NCBI GenBank assembly: GCA_012798335.1
Contig: JAAZNJ010000012.1
Coordinates: 1-23,749, forward strand
From: Candidatus Woesearchaeota archaeon
GTDB lineage: Archaea > Nanobdellota > Nanobdellia > Pacearchaeales > GW2011-AR1
Length of the DNA: 23,749 bases
Direction of reading: 5' to 3'
The position numbers and the translations under genes were made by a program. The notes under the pieces were generated by a model. That model was given only the letters and a program-made list of their open reading frames with translations, had not been told where the DNA came from and searched no databases. Shown one piece after another: positions 17,577-23,749 of the stretch; position 1 is the first letter of the stretch, and every line of letters begins with the position of its first letter.

Positions 17577-17657
17577 GTTTTATAAACCATAATTGTAATA
17601 AGATTATATTCAATACGGCTTCGGCTGTTCTAATTCCGAAAGGAATGAATAGATAAA
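17577..17657 (+). promoter_or_regulatory. rps19e promoter and structured leader with UUCG and GAAA hairpins
   Basis: A TTTATAAA box (about 17578-17585) would start transcription near 17608. The remaining leader of about 50 nt is almost filled by two hairpins: ACGGC-TTCG-GCTGT (17615-17628) and ATTCC-GAAA-GGAAT (17633-17646). The second can be extended by pairing TTC (17628-17630) with GAA (17647-17649) across a 2-nt bulge. UUCG and GNRA tetraloops are the most stable loop classes. Most nearby genes appear leaderless, so this leader stands out and may be an autoregulatory site for the ribosomal protein operon. Confidence 0.6.
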
Positions 17658-18092
17658 ATGGAAAAAACAAATCCTGTTTATGAAATGGATCCACAAGAGT
17701 ATAACTTAAAGTTAGCTAATGCTCTAAAAGAGATACAAGAGTTTAAAGAACCAGAATGGGCAAGATTTGTTAAGTCTTCTTCAAGTAAAGAAAGACCTAT
17801 AGAAGACGAAGATTTCTGGTATAAAAGAGCAGCAAGTATATTAAAACAGATTTATAAAAGAAAAGTTGTAGGTGTAAGCAGACTTAGAACAAAATATGGA
17901 AGTAAAAAGAATCGTGGTTCAAAACCAGAAAGATTTGTTAGAGCAGGAGGAAAAATAATAAGAACAATTTTACAACAATGTGATAAAGCTGGTTTTACTA
18001 TTTGCATCAAAGACCCAAAGAGTGTTAGAGACAAAAAAACAGGAAGACAGATAACAGATAAAGGGAAGAAATTTATGGAGGAAATCAAATGA
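17658..18092 (+). CDS. rps19e: 30S ribosomal protein eS19
   Basis: 144 residues, the usual length of archaeal S19e. Family hallmarks are P-E-W-A-R-F-V-K-S near residue 32, K-E-R-P-I-E-D-E-D-F-W-Y-K-R-A-A-S-I-L near 45-62, V-G-V-S-R-L-R-T-K-Y-G near 71-81, and the C-terminal G-G-K-I-I-R-T-I-L-Q-Q. The protein is part of the small-subunit head and is needed for late subunit maturation. It is the first gene of an eS19-eL39-eL31 operon; its stop overlaps the next start (ATGA). The leader carries two strong hairpins. Confidence 0.97.
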   Translation: MEKTNPVYEMDPQEYNLKLANALKEIQEFKEPEWARFVKSSSSKERPIEDEDFWYKRAASILKQIYKRKVVGVSRLRTKYGSKKNRGSKPERFVRAGGKIIRTILQQCDKAGFTICIKDPKSVRDKKTGRQITDKGKKFMEEIK

Positions 18093-18475
18093 ATTCTGAA
18101 AAAAAAGAAAAAGATATTTCGAAAAAAAAAGAGGAAATGAAGAAAAAAGAGATAAATTCTAAAAAAGAAAAAATTGAAAAAAAGAAGACAAATGGTAAAT
18201 TAAACGAAAAAGAACAAGAAGTAAAAAAAGAAGAAAACAAAAAGATTTTGAAGATTTTGAAAAGGAGCAAGAAACAAAAAGCAATGGAAGCAAAAAAAGC
18301 TACTCTCGCTGTTAAGAATAGACAAACAAAATGGGCTCCTGTTTGGGTTGTATTAAAAAAATATGGTGCTGGTAAAAAAATACATCCTGCATCAATTACT
18401 GCTTATAAAAGATCTTGGAGAAGGACAAAATTACATATTAAACCTAGAAAAATAAGAAAATCACATATGGGATAA
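18089..18475 (+). CDS. rpl39e: 50S ribosomal protein eL39 with 65-residue Lys/Glu-rich N-terminal extension
   Basis: 128 residues, whereas eL39 is normally about 50. The C-terminal half (about 66-128) is eL39: A-V-K-N-R-Q-T-K-W-A-P-V-W-V-V-L-K and S-W-R-R-T-K-L. In the ribosome it lines the peptide exit tunnel. Residues 1-65 are nearly all Lys, Glu, Asn, Ser and Ile, a likely disordered or helical charged arm. The long form is probably translated: GGAGG (18077-18081) lies 7 nt before the ATG at 18089, which overlaps the eS19 stop. The internal ATG (18284) has only an AGGAG about 15 nt away, too far for a good site. There may also be proteolytic trimming. Confidence 0.88.
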   Translation: MNSEKKEKDISKKKEEMKKKEINSKKEKIEKKKTNGKLNEKEQEVKKEENKKILKILKRSKKQKAMEAKKATLAVKNRQTKWAPVWVVLKKYGAGKKIHPASITAYKRSWRRTKLHIKPRKIRKSHMG

Positions 18476-18476
18476 A

Positions 18477-19064
18477 ATGGAAAAAGAAAATAATAATCGC
18501 ATTGAAAGAGAATACACAATTCCATTAAGAAAAAGATGTAATGTTGTTCCAAGATATAAAAAAACAAATAAAGCTGTAAAAACAGTGAAAGAATTCTTAG
18601 TAAGACATATGAAAATAAGAGATAGAGATTTAAATAAAATAAAAATTGATAAATATTTAAATGAATTTCTTTGGATGAGGGGGATAAAATATCCTCCATC
18701 AAAAGTAAAAGTAAAGGCAATAAAAGAGAATGATATTGTTAAAGTTGAATTATTAGAACTTCCTGATAAAATAAAATACAAAAAATTAAGAGAAGAAAGA
18801 ATATTAGAAGAAGGAAAAGAAAAAGCAAAGAAGAAAAAAGAAGAAAAAATTAAACAGGAAGAGAAAAAAGAGATAACAGAAGAAGAAAGTGATAAAAAAG
18901 AATTAGAGGAAGAACAGAAAGAGAAAGAAGTAGCAGTTATTGAACAACAAGAAAAAATTGAAAAACAAGAATCTAAAAAATTAAAACATGAAACAAAAGC
19001 AGAATCACCAAAAGAACAAAAAAATAAAAAAGTGAGTTATAATAGAAGTTCACAAGGTCATTAA
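18477..19064 (+). CDS. rpl31e: 50S ribosomal protein eL31 with long charged C-terminal extension
   Basis: 195 residues against about 85-100 usual. The eL31 body is residues 8 to about 98: R-E-Y-T-I-P-L-R-K, K-T-N-K-A-V-K-T-V-K-E-F-L, I-D-K-Y-L-N-E-F-L-W-M-R-G-I and P-P-S-K-V-K-V-K. eL31 sits at the rim of the nascent-chain exit. The remaining 90 or so residues are Lys/Glu/Gln-rich, low in hydrophobics, and predicted helical or disordered. The ATG follows the eL39 stop after one base, so the genes are translationally coupled. The similar composition of the two extensions on neighbouring exit-tunnel proteins is notable. Confidence 0.93.
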   Translation: MEKENNNRIEREYTIPLRKRCNVVPRYKKTNKAVKTVKEFLVRHMKIRDRDLNKIKIDKYLNEFLWMRGIKYPPSKVKVKAIKENDIVKVELLELPDKIKYKKLREERILEEGKEKAKKKKEEKIKQEEKKEITEEESDKKELEEEQKEKEVAVIEQQEKIEKQESKKLKHETKAESPKEQKNKKVSYNRSSQGH

Positions 19065-19103
19065 AGAGGTAATCTTTTTATAGCTGTATTTTAATTATCT
19101 TTT

Positions 19104-20174
19104 ATGAATAATAAAAAAATTTCTTTAAACAAAAATAAATACTTCTCTTATTGTATAAATGGTTTTGCAGAAGGCTGTAAATATTGCGTAAAGGGTGAAA
19201 AACTTGTTTTATTCATAAACGGGAAATGTAAAACAAATTGCTGGTACTGTTCTTTGAGTAATGAAAGAAAAAAACAAGAACAAAGCTTTGCAAATGAAAG
19301 AGAAATAAAAGATATAAAAGATTTATTTGAAGAGGTAAAACAAAGCAAGTCTACTTCTGCTGGGATAACTGGTGGAGACCCTCTTTTATCGATAAAAAAA
19401 ACAATGAAATATTGCAAATTTTTAAAAGAGAAATTTGGAAAAAATTTTCATATACATATATATCTTTCAACAAAATTTGTTAATAAAAAAAATTTAAAAA
19501 AATTATCAAAGTATATTGATGAAGTAAGATTTCACCCTTTATTTCTTATAAATAAAAATGAGACTAATAAGGATTTAGAAAAGATAAGATTAGGGAAGGA
19601 GATTTTCGGTGTGGAGAATAATGGAATAGAATTGCCAATGATTCCTAATCAAAAAGAAGAAATTTTAAGTTTTATAAAAAAATGTAAAAATGATGTAAGT
19701 TTTGTAAATTTGAATGAGTTTGAATTATCAGAAACAAATTTTAATTTTGTAACTAAAAATTATAAATTAAATCAAGGAGGTTATGTTATAAGTGATAGTA
19801 TAAATGCAGGAATATGGATATTAAAAAATATTATTAAAGAAAAGATTAATTTAAAGGTTCATTTATGCACTGCTGAATTAAAAAATAAAACTCAATTTGT
19901 TAATAGATTAAAAAGGTATAATGTATTACCTTATGGAAAAAAAACAAAAGAAGGAACAGTAATTTATTTAAGTGTTTATCCTGAAAAAGATAAAAAAATT
20001 AAAAAATTAAAAAAAGAAATTCACTCTGGATTTATAGATTATAAGAAAAATAGAATTTTAATTGATAATAAAACAGCATTAAAATTATTAAAAATAAAAA
20101 AATATAAAATAATAAGAACAGAAGAATTCCCAACTTATGATAGGTTAGAAGTAGAAAAAGAGGAAATAAAATGA
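19104..20174 (+). CDS. Radical SAM protein of the COG2108 type
   Basis: 356 residues. The SAM [4Fe-4S] motif is C42-x3-C46-x2-C49 (K-C-K-T-N-C-W-Y-C-S), preceded by a second Cys group (C17, C25, C28: E-G-C-K-Y-C-V-K-G-E-K-L-V-L-F). That preceding block, with S-x-E-R-K and the SAM-binding G-I-T-G-G-D-P (87-93) and H-I-H-I-Y-L, matches the archaeal COG2108 family distantly related to pyruvate formate-lyase activating enzyme. Substrate and product are unknown. The C-terminal Lys-rich part may bind nucleic acid or tRNA. The downstream AlkD-like gene overlaps by 4 nt (ATGA), so they are co-translated. The likely transcript is leaderless. Confidence 0.92.
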   Translation: MNNKKISLNKNKYFSYCINGFAEGCKYCVKGEKLVLFINGKCKTNCWYCSLSNERKKQEQSFANEREIKDIKDLFEEVKQSKSTSAGITGGDPLLSIKKTMKYCKFLKEKFGKNFHIHIYLSTKFVNKKNLKKLSKYIDEVRFHPLFLINKNETNKDLEKIRLGKEIFGVENNGIELPMIPNQKEEILSFIKKCKNDVSFVNLNEFELSETNFNFVTKNYKLNQGGYVISDSINAGIWILKNIIKEKINLKVHLCTAELKNKTQFVNRLKRYNVLPYGKKTKEGTVIYLSVYPEKDKKIKKLKKEIHSGFIDYKKNRILIDNKTALKLLKIKKYKIIRTEEFPTYDRLEVEKEEIK

Positions 20175-20866
20175 ATGAAGTTCTTGAAATTAGAAAAAAA
20201 TTAGATGAATTAAAAAATGAAGAGAAAGCAATAAAAATAAAAAGATATCTTAAATCTCCTTATGAATTTTACGGAATAAATATTCCAGAATTAAGAAAAA
20301 TTTCAAAGAATTATAGAAATTTAGAATTTGATAATTTTCTTTCTTTATTTAATGAGTTATTTGAAAGCAAGAATCATGAAGAAATGTCTCTTGCATTGTT
20401 TTTAATGGAATATTACTTTAATAAAAATCCTGAAAAATCTTGGATTTTTTTAATGAACAAATTAAATAAAATAAAAACTTGGGATCATGCGGACGAAGTA
20501 GCAACAGCAATTTTAGGGAAGATTCTTCTTAAAAATTTAACTTTTATGAAACAGATTAAAGAGATGAGTAAAAACAAAAATCCTTGGATAAGAAGAATTG
20601 CAATTGTTTCAAATCTTCCTTTAATAAAGAAAAATAAAATTGAATTAACTCTGATTATGAGTGAATATTTAGTTTATGATGAAGATGTTTATGTTCAAAA
20701 AGGAGTAGGTTGGATGTTAAGAGAAGCAGGTAAAAAAGATAGAATAGGAATAAGAAATTTTATTTTGAATCATTTGGATATGAAATCTTATGCATTTTCT
20801 TATTCAACAGAAAAAATGTTAGAATTAAGAGAGATAAGAAAAGAAAAAATTAAGAAAAAAAATTAA
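20171..20866 (+). CDS. AlkD-like DNA alkylation repair protein
   Basis: 231 residues forming HEAT-like helical repeats. Matches to the AlkD/AlkC family include G-I-N-I-P-E-L-R-K-I near 36-45, the catalytic-loop W-D-H-A-D (AlkD Asp113 equivalent) near 108, N-P-W-I-R-R-I-A-I-V-S near 140 (Arg148 equivalent), and Q-K-G-V-G-W-M-L-R-E-A-G-K (Trp187 equivalent). These glycosylases remove cationic or bulky alkylated purines without flipping the base. The start overlaps the radical SAM stop (ATGA). The 3' end overlaps the convergent Nudix gene by 17 nt. Confidence 0.93.
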   Translation: MNEVLEIRKKLDELKNEEKAIKIKRYLKSPYEFYGINIPELRKISKNYRNLEFDNFLSLFNELFESKNHEEMSLALFLMEYYFNKNPEKSWIFLMNKLNKIKTWDHADEVATAILGKILLKNLTFMKQIKEMSKNKNPWIRRIAIVSNLPLIKKNKIELTLIMSEYLVYDEDVYVQKGVGWMLREAGKKDRIGIRNFILNHLDMKSYAFSYSTEKMLELREIRKEKIKKKN

Positions 20867-21293
20867 TTGCTTTTTTACACAAATTTAATAATTCTAAATC
20901 TTGGTTAGAAATAAAATTTTGGAGTTCTTTTTCTTTTATCCATTTATAATTTAAAATTTCATTTTTTTCAATTTTTATGTTATTATCTTTTAATTTCCCT
21001 AAATAATATAAACAATAATGATAATGATCTTCTTTGATCAAATGTTTATTAATATAAAAGGGGAAAACCAAATTGTTACCTTTAAAATCAAATGGTTTTT
21101 TGTAAGAAATTAATTCCAGTTCAGAATTTATTTCTTCTTTAATCTCTCTTTTTACAGCTTCATCAGGAGTTTCGTTTTTTTCTATATGGCCTCCTGGAGG
21201 CAACCATTTGTTTAATTTTTTGTGATGTATCAAAAGAATTTTATCTTTTTCAACGATTAATGAAGCAACAACAATATCCAATGAATAAACCAT
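20850..21293 (-). CDS. Nudix hydrolase
   Basis: 147 residues from the ATG at 21291-21293. The frame extends 31 codons upstream, but that stretch is hydrophobic promoter translation, and the CTTTAAAAG box (21314-21322) lies inside it at the leaderless distance from 21293. The Nudix box is G-G-H-I-E-K-N-E-T-P-D-E-A-V-K-R-E-I-K-E-E-I in residues about 38-59, with G-x5-E-x7-R-E-x2-E-E intact. The preceding W-L-P-P-G-G-H is typical of MutT/ADP-ribose-pyrophosphatase-like enzymes. The residue after the box (N-S-E-L for the usual G-U) is slightly atypical. It is divergent from cbf5 and shares its promoter. Confidence 0.9.
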   Translation of the reverse strand: MVYSLDIVVASLIVEKDKILLIHHKKLNKWLPPGGHIEKNETPDEAVKREIKEEINSELELISYKKPFDFKGNNLVFPFYINKHLIKEDHYHYCLYYLGKLKDNNIKIEKNEILNYKWIKEKELQNFISNQDLELLNLCKKAINFFS

Positions 21294-21313
21294 GAATAAG
21301 AAAAAACAAAATA

Positions 21314-21322
21314 CTTTAAAAG
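21314..21322. promoter_or_regulatory. Shared bidirectional TATA box (Nudix / cbf5)
   Basis: CTTTAAAAG is almost its own reverse complement. Its centre (about 21318) is about 25 nt from the Nudix ATG (21293) and 26 nt from the cbf5 ATG (21344), so one box can serve both leaderless genes. Confidence 0.6.
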
Positions 21323-21343
21323 AAATTATATAATTAATTATAC

Positions 21344-22237
21344 ATGATAAATATAGATATAAAAGAAATAAAAAAAGAAAAATCAATAAAAGAACTTCTT
21401 GAATTTGGGATAATAATTTTAGATAAGCCTTCAGGTTTTACTAGTTTTGAAGTTAGTGATCATGTTAAAAAATTATTAAATTTAAAGAAAACAAGCCATT
21501 TTGGAACTTTAGATCCTATGGTCACAGGAGTTCTACCTATTGCTTTAGGAAGAGCATGCAAATTAACAGGATTTTTTCTTGGAGAAGACAAAGAATATGA
21601 AGGAATTATGCATATACATGAGGACATCTCAATTGAAGAGATAAAAAAAGCCATAAATGAAAAGTTTGTTGGAAAAATAAAACAATTGCCCCCCGTTCGT
21701 TCAAGTGTAAAAAGACAAGAAAGAGAAAGAGAAATAAAAAAATTTGAATTAATTGAAAAAAACAATAAGGATATCTCTTTTAGAGTAGAATGTCAAGGGG
21801 GGACTTATATAAGAAAACTTATTCACGATTTAGGTGAAGAAATAAAAATTGGCGCACATATGACAAAACTAAAAAGAATAAGAGCAGGAATATTCACAGA
21901 TAAAAATATGATTTCTAAGGAAAAATTGGAAAGAGCTGTTGAAGAATACAAAAAAGGAAATGAAGAAAATCTTAAAGATATAATAATTCCTGCAGAAATA
22001 ATCTCTAAGGTTTATCCTGTTCTTGAAATAAAAAAAGAAGACGTTGATAGGGTATTACATGGAGCGCCTATTAAAGAAGAGATGATTTTCAACAAAAAAG
22101 AGAACTATAATGAAGAAGAAAATAAAAATAATATCATATGTGTATTTAATGAAAGAAAATTTATTGGAATGTTTAAAATAGTTAATAAAAAAGAGGCATT
22201 TGCTCTTCCTTTGTTTGTTTTCCAAGAAATAAGATAG
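21344..22237 (+). CDS. cbf5: tRNA/rRNA pseudouridine synthase Cbf5 (H/ACA RNP)
   Basis: 297 residues, a TruB-family catalytic domain plus PUA. The order is I-I-I-L-D-K-P-S-G near 23-31, then catalytic Asp57 in G-T-L-D-P-M-V-T-G. Later motifs are P-P-V-R-S-S-V-K near 112 and G-G-T-Y-I-R-K-L-I-H-D-L-G near 148-160. The C-terminal PUA domain (about 220-297) starts Y-P-V-L-E-I-K and holds H-G-A-P-I. It is slightly shorter than most archaeal Cbf5 (about 330). In archaea it works with L7Ae, Nop10 and Gar1 on guide RNAs, and also makes Psi55 in tRNA without a guide. trmY follows after 30 nt. Confidence 0.96.
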   Translation: MINIDIKEIKKEKSIKELLEFGIIILDKPSGFTSFEVSDHVKKLLNLKKTSHFGTLDPMVTGVLPIALGRACKLTGFFLGEDKEYEGIMHIHEDISIEEIKKAINEKFVGKIKQLPPVRSSVKRQEREREIKKFELIEKNNKDISFRVECQGGTYIRKLIHDLGEEIKIGAHMTKLKRIRAGIFTDKNMISKEKLERAVEEYKKGNEENLKDIIIPAEIISKVYPVLEIKKEDVDRVLHGAPIKEEMIFNKKENYNEEENKNNIICVFNERKFIGMFKIVNKKEAFALPLFVFQEIR

Positions 22238-22267
22238 TTTTTTAATAAAGGTTTTATTAGAATTTTT

Positions 22268-22849
22268 ATGAGAGAATTTGTTTATTTTTCACAAAGTGCT
22301 AGAACTTCTGGAAATTTTGATATTAACAATTTAATGCAAGCAGGAAGAATGGATATCGCAATACACAGCTTAATTCAAGGATTATTTTTGTCCCATGATT
22401 TTAGAAAAGATGTAAAATTCCATTTTGTTTTTTATGGAATGCCTGATCCACCAAAGCACATTTCAATACAAGTAAAAGATGGTTTAGAAATTTCAAAAAA
22501 AGATATTGGTAATTTAATAAAAAAAATTCTTTACAAATATAAAGAAGGTGAAAATAAAGAAGTTTTTCCAGGTTGTTTTATAGAGAAAAAAAGTTTTTTA
22601 AAATTAATAGAAGAATTAAAAGATGAAAATAAAGAAATTTATTTATTAGATAAAAAAGGAGAAAATATAAGAGGAATAGAAATAAAAAAAGATTGTGTCT
22701 TTATCTTAGGAGATCATGAAGGATTACCAAAAAAAGAATTAAAAAGAGTTAAAGAGATTTCAAATTTAGTTTCTGTTGGCAATAAAATGTATTTTGCTTC
22801 ACAAGTTGTTGCAGTAGTCAATAACGAATTAGATTACAGAGGGATTTAA
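22268..22849 (+). CDS. trmY: tRNA (pseudouridine54-N1)-methyltransferase TrmY
   Basis: 193-residue SPOUT (alpha/beta-knot) methyltransferase that turns Psi54 into m1Psi54 in the archaeal T-loop. The start R-E-F-V-Y-F-S-Q-S-A-R-T-S-G-N-F-D matches the family, followed by G-R-M-D-I-A near 27-32 and L-F-L-S-H-D-F-R near 40-47. The knot that binds SAM is in the C-terminal third: F-I-L-G-D-H-E-G-L-P near 145-154 and S-V-G-N-K-M-Y-F-A-S-Q near 169-179, where the usual His is Gln. It lies 30 nt after cbf5, pairing a pseudouridine synthase with a pseudouridine methyltransferase. Confidence 0.95.
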   Translation: MREFVYFSQSARTSGNFDINNLMQAGRMDIAIHSLIQGLFLSHDFRKDVKFHFVFYGMPDPPKHISIQVKDGLEISKKDIGNLIKKILYKYKEGENKEVFPGCFIEKKSFLKLIEELKDENKEIYLLDKKGENIRGIEIKKDCVFILGDHEGLPKKELKRVKEISNLVSVGNKMYFASQVVAVVNNELDYRGI

Positions 22850-22874
22850 AAATAAGAGAAGATTAAAAAAGAAG

Positions 22875-23749
22875 ATGGAAAAAATGAAAAAGTTGATAAT
22901 CTTTTTAATAATCTTTATTACAGGGATGCTTTTTATTTCTAGTTTTAATACATATGAAAATGAAGTATCTCAAAATAAATTATCAAAAGAATTTGAAAAG
23001 AATAATAGATTAGAATTGATTGTTACATTGAATAATAGCAATATTAGCGAGATTGATCATATTTCTAATGGAAATATAAATATTTTGAGTTTTGGAGATA
23101 ATAAAAATGAAGAAAGCAAAATATTAATGAAAGTTAATCAATCTGAATTTAATGAACTTTTATCAAATAAAGGGGTAAAATCCTTGGAATATAATCATAA
23201 AGTTTCTTTACTTATGAATGATGTTGTTAATATTGTTAATGCAACTAAGATTTGGGATTATAAATTAAATGGGACAAACCTTAAAGGAGATGAACAGAGT
23301 GTTTGTATTATAGATACTGGGATAAACTATTCTCATGAGGATTTTGGAAGTTGTAGCAGTATCGCTAATTGTAATAAAGTAATTTATGGTTGGGATTATA
23401 TTAATAAAGATAATGACCCTATGGATGATAATGGACATGGTAGTCATGTTGCAGGGATCTTAGTAGGGAATGGAACAACTACAGGTATAGCCCCTAATGC
23501 AAAAATTGTCGCTATGAAAGTTCTTAATTCTACTGGTGAAGGAAGTTATAGTGATGTTATAAGCGCTATGCAAGATTGTATCAGTCTATCTTCTCAGTAT
23601 AATATAAGTGTGATAAGTATGAGTTTAGGGACAATTGAAATTTTTAATAATTTTTGTGATAATAATCCAAATTATTCTAGTTATAAAGATCTAATAAATG
23701 AAGCTGTTTCAAAAAATATTTCTGTTGTTATAGCTACAGGAAATGATGG
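22875..23749 (+). CDS. Subtilisin-like S8 serine protease, 3' end beyond the window
   Basis: The frame is open for 291 codons to the window end without a stop, so the gene is cut off. Residues about 4-24 are a signal peptide or membrane anchor (M-K-K-L-I-I-F-L-I-I-F). An inhibitor-like propeptide follows (about 35-112). The catalytic domain has Asp147 in I-D-T-G-I-N and His188 in G-H-G-S-H-V-A-G, and the oxyanion-hole Asn in A-T-G-N-D-G at the window edge. The catalytic Ser motif (G-T-S-M-A-x-P) lies beyond. It is probably a secreted or surface-anchored protease. The start is 25 nt after trmY. Cys pairs (C159, C166 and others) may form disulphides. Confidence 0.93.
   Translation, partial: MEKMKKLIIFLIIFITGMLFISSFNTYENEVSQNKLSKEFEKNNRLELIVTLNNSNISEIDHISNGNINILSFGDNKNEESKILMKVNQSEFNELLSNKGVKSLEYNHKVSLLMNDVVNIVNATKIWDYKLNGTNLKGDEQSVCIIDTGINYSHEDFGSCSSIANCNKVIYGWDYINKDNDPMDDNGHGSHVAGILVGNGTTTGIAPNAKIVAMKVLNSTGEGSYSDVISAMQDCISLSSQYNISVISMSLGTIEIFNNFCDNNPNYSSYKDLINEAVSKNISVVIATGND

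Noticed and set aside
18085..18720. Minus-strand hydrophobic frames opposite the ribosomal proteins
   Set aside because: They are the antisense of Lys/Glu-rich coding sequence, which always gives Phe/Leu/Ser-rich frames.
21294..21386. 31-codon N-terminal extension of the minus-strand Nudix
   Set aside because: It is translation of the promoter region, includes the TATA box, and runs into cbf5; the ATG at 21293 has the right spacing.

Overview
The window is an AT-rich stretch of an archaeal chromosome, most likely from a DPANN lineage of the Nanoarchaeota/Woesearchaeota/Pacearchaeota kind. The archaeal assignment rests on a highly diverged archaeal-type 16S rRNA, tRNA-Ala in the 16S-23S spacer, an archaeal RNase P RNA, eS19/eL39/eL31, Cbf5, TrmY, a HerA-like ATPase, an OB-DHH RecJ-like protein and a COG2108 radical SAM protein. 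The DPANN placement is an inference from the divergent rRNA, short leaders and several small membrane or pilin-like proteins typical of such genomes. The protein-coding part is very A+T rich while the rRNA is not especially G+C rich, which fits a mesophile.

Layout. Positions 1-4990 hold an rRNA operon (leader, 16S, tRNA-Ala(UGC), spacer hairpins, 23S) with inverted-repeat processing stems; no 5S is present. Positions 5000-7760 are mostly minus-strand genes: two small membrane proteins, an RRM RNA-binding protein with an Arg/Gly-rich tail, a winged-helix protein overlapping a multi-pass membrane protein, and TspO. Positions 7780-8660 carry RNase P RNA, a small unknown minus-strand gene and tRNA-Phe(GAA). 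Positions 8747-14095 run forward: DUF4190-like protein, pilin-like protein, CysS, RecJ-like DHH protein, Nudix, standalone NFACT-R and YhbY-like protein. A membrane-anchored thioredoxin-fold protein lies on the minus strand (14242-15243). Then come a small unknown gene, a HerA-like ATPase, a zinc-ribbon protein, the rps19e-rpl39e-rpl31e operon, radical SAM plus AlkD, a minus-strand Nudix, Cbf5, TrmY and a subtilase cut off by the window end.

The gene content is dominated by RNA maturation and translation: rRNA, tRNAs, RNase P, Cbf5, TrmY, CysRS, RRM, NFACT-R, YhbY and ribosomal proteins. Transcription signals look uniform: a CTTTAAA-type TATA box 25-27 nt upstream of a start codon or RNA 5' end, implying many leaderless mRNAs. 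GGAGG Shine-Dalgarno sites are seen at a few genes that lie inside operons or behind a leader, matching the CCTCC at the 16S 3' end.

The most striking observations are: substitutions at otherwise near-invariant rRNA positions (G2661A in the sarcin-ricin loop; A1394U, C1400U and A1499C in the decoding region); long Lys/Glu-rich extensions on two adjacent ribosomal protein genes, eL39 and eL31, both of which sit at the peptide exit tunnel; a compact leader with UUCG and GAAA tetraloop hairpins before rps19e; and two divergent gene pairs that each appear to share one symmetric TATA box.
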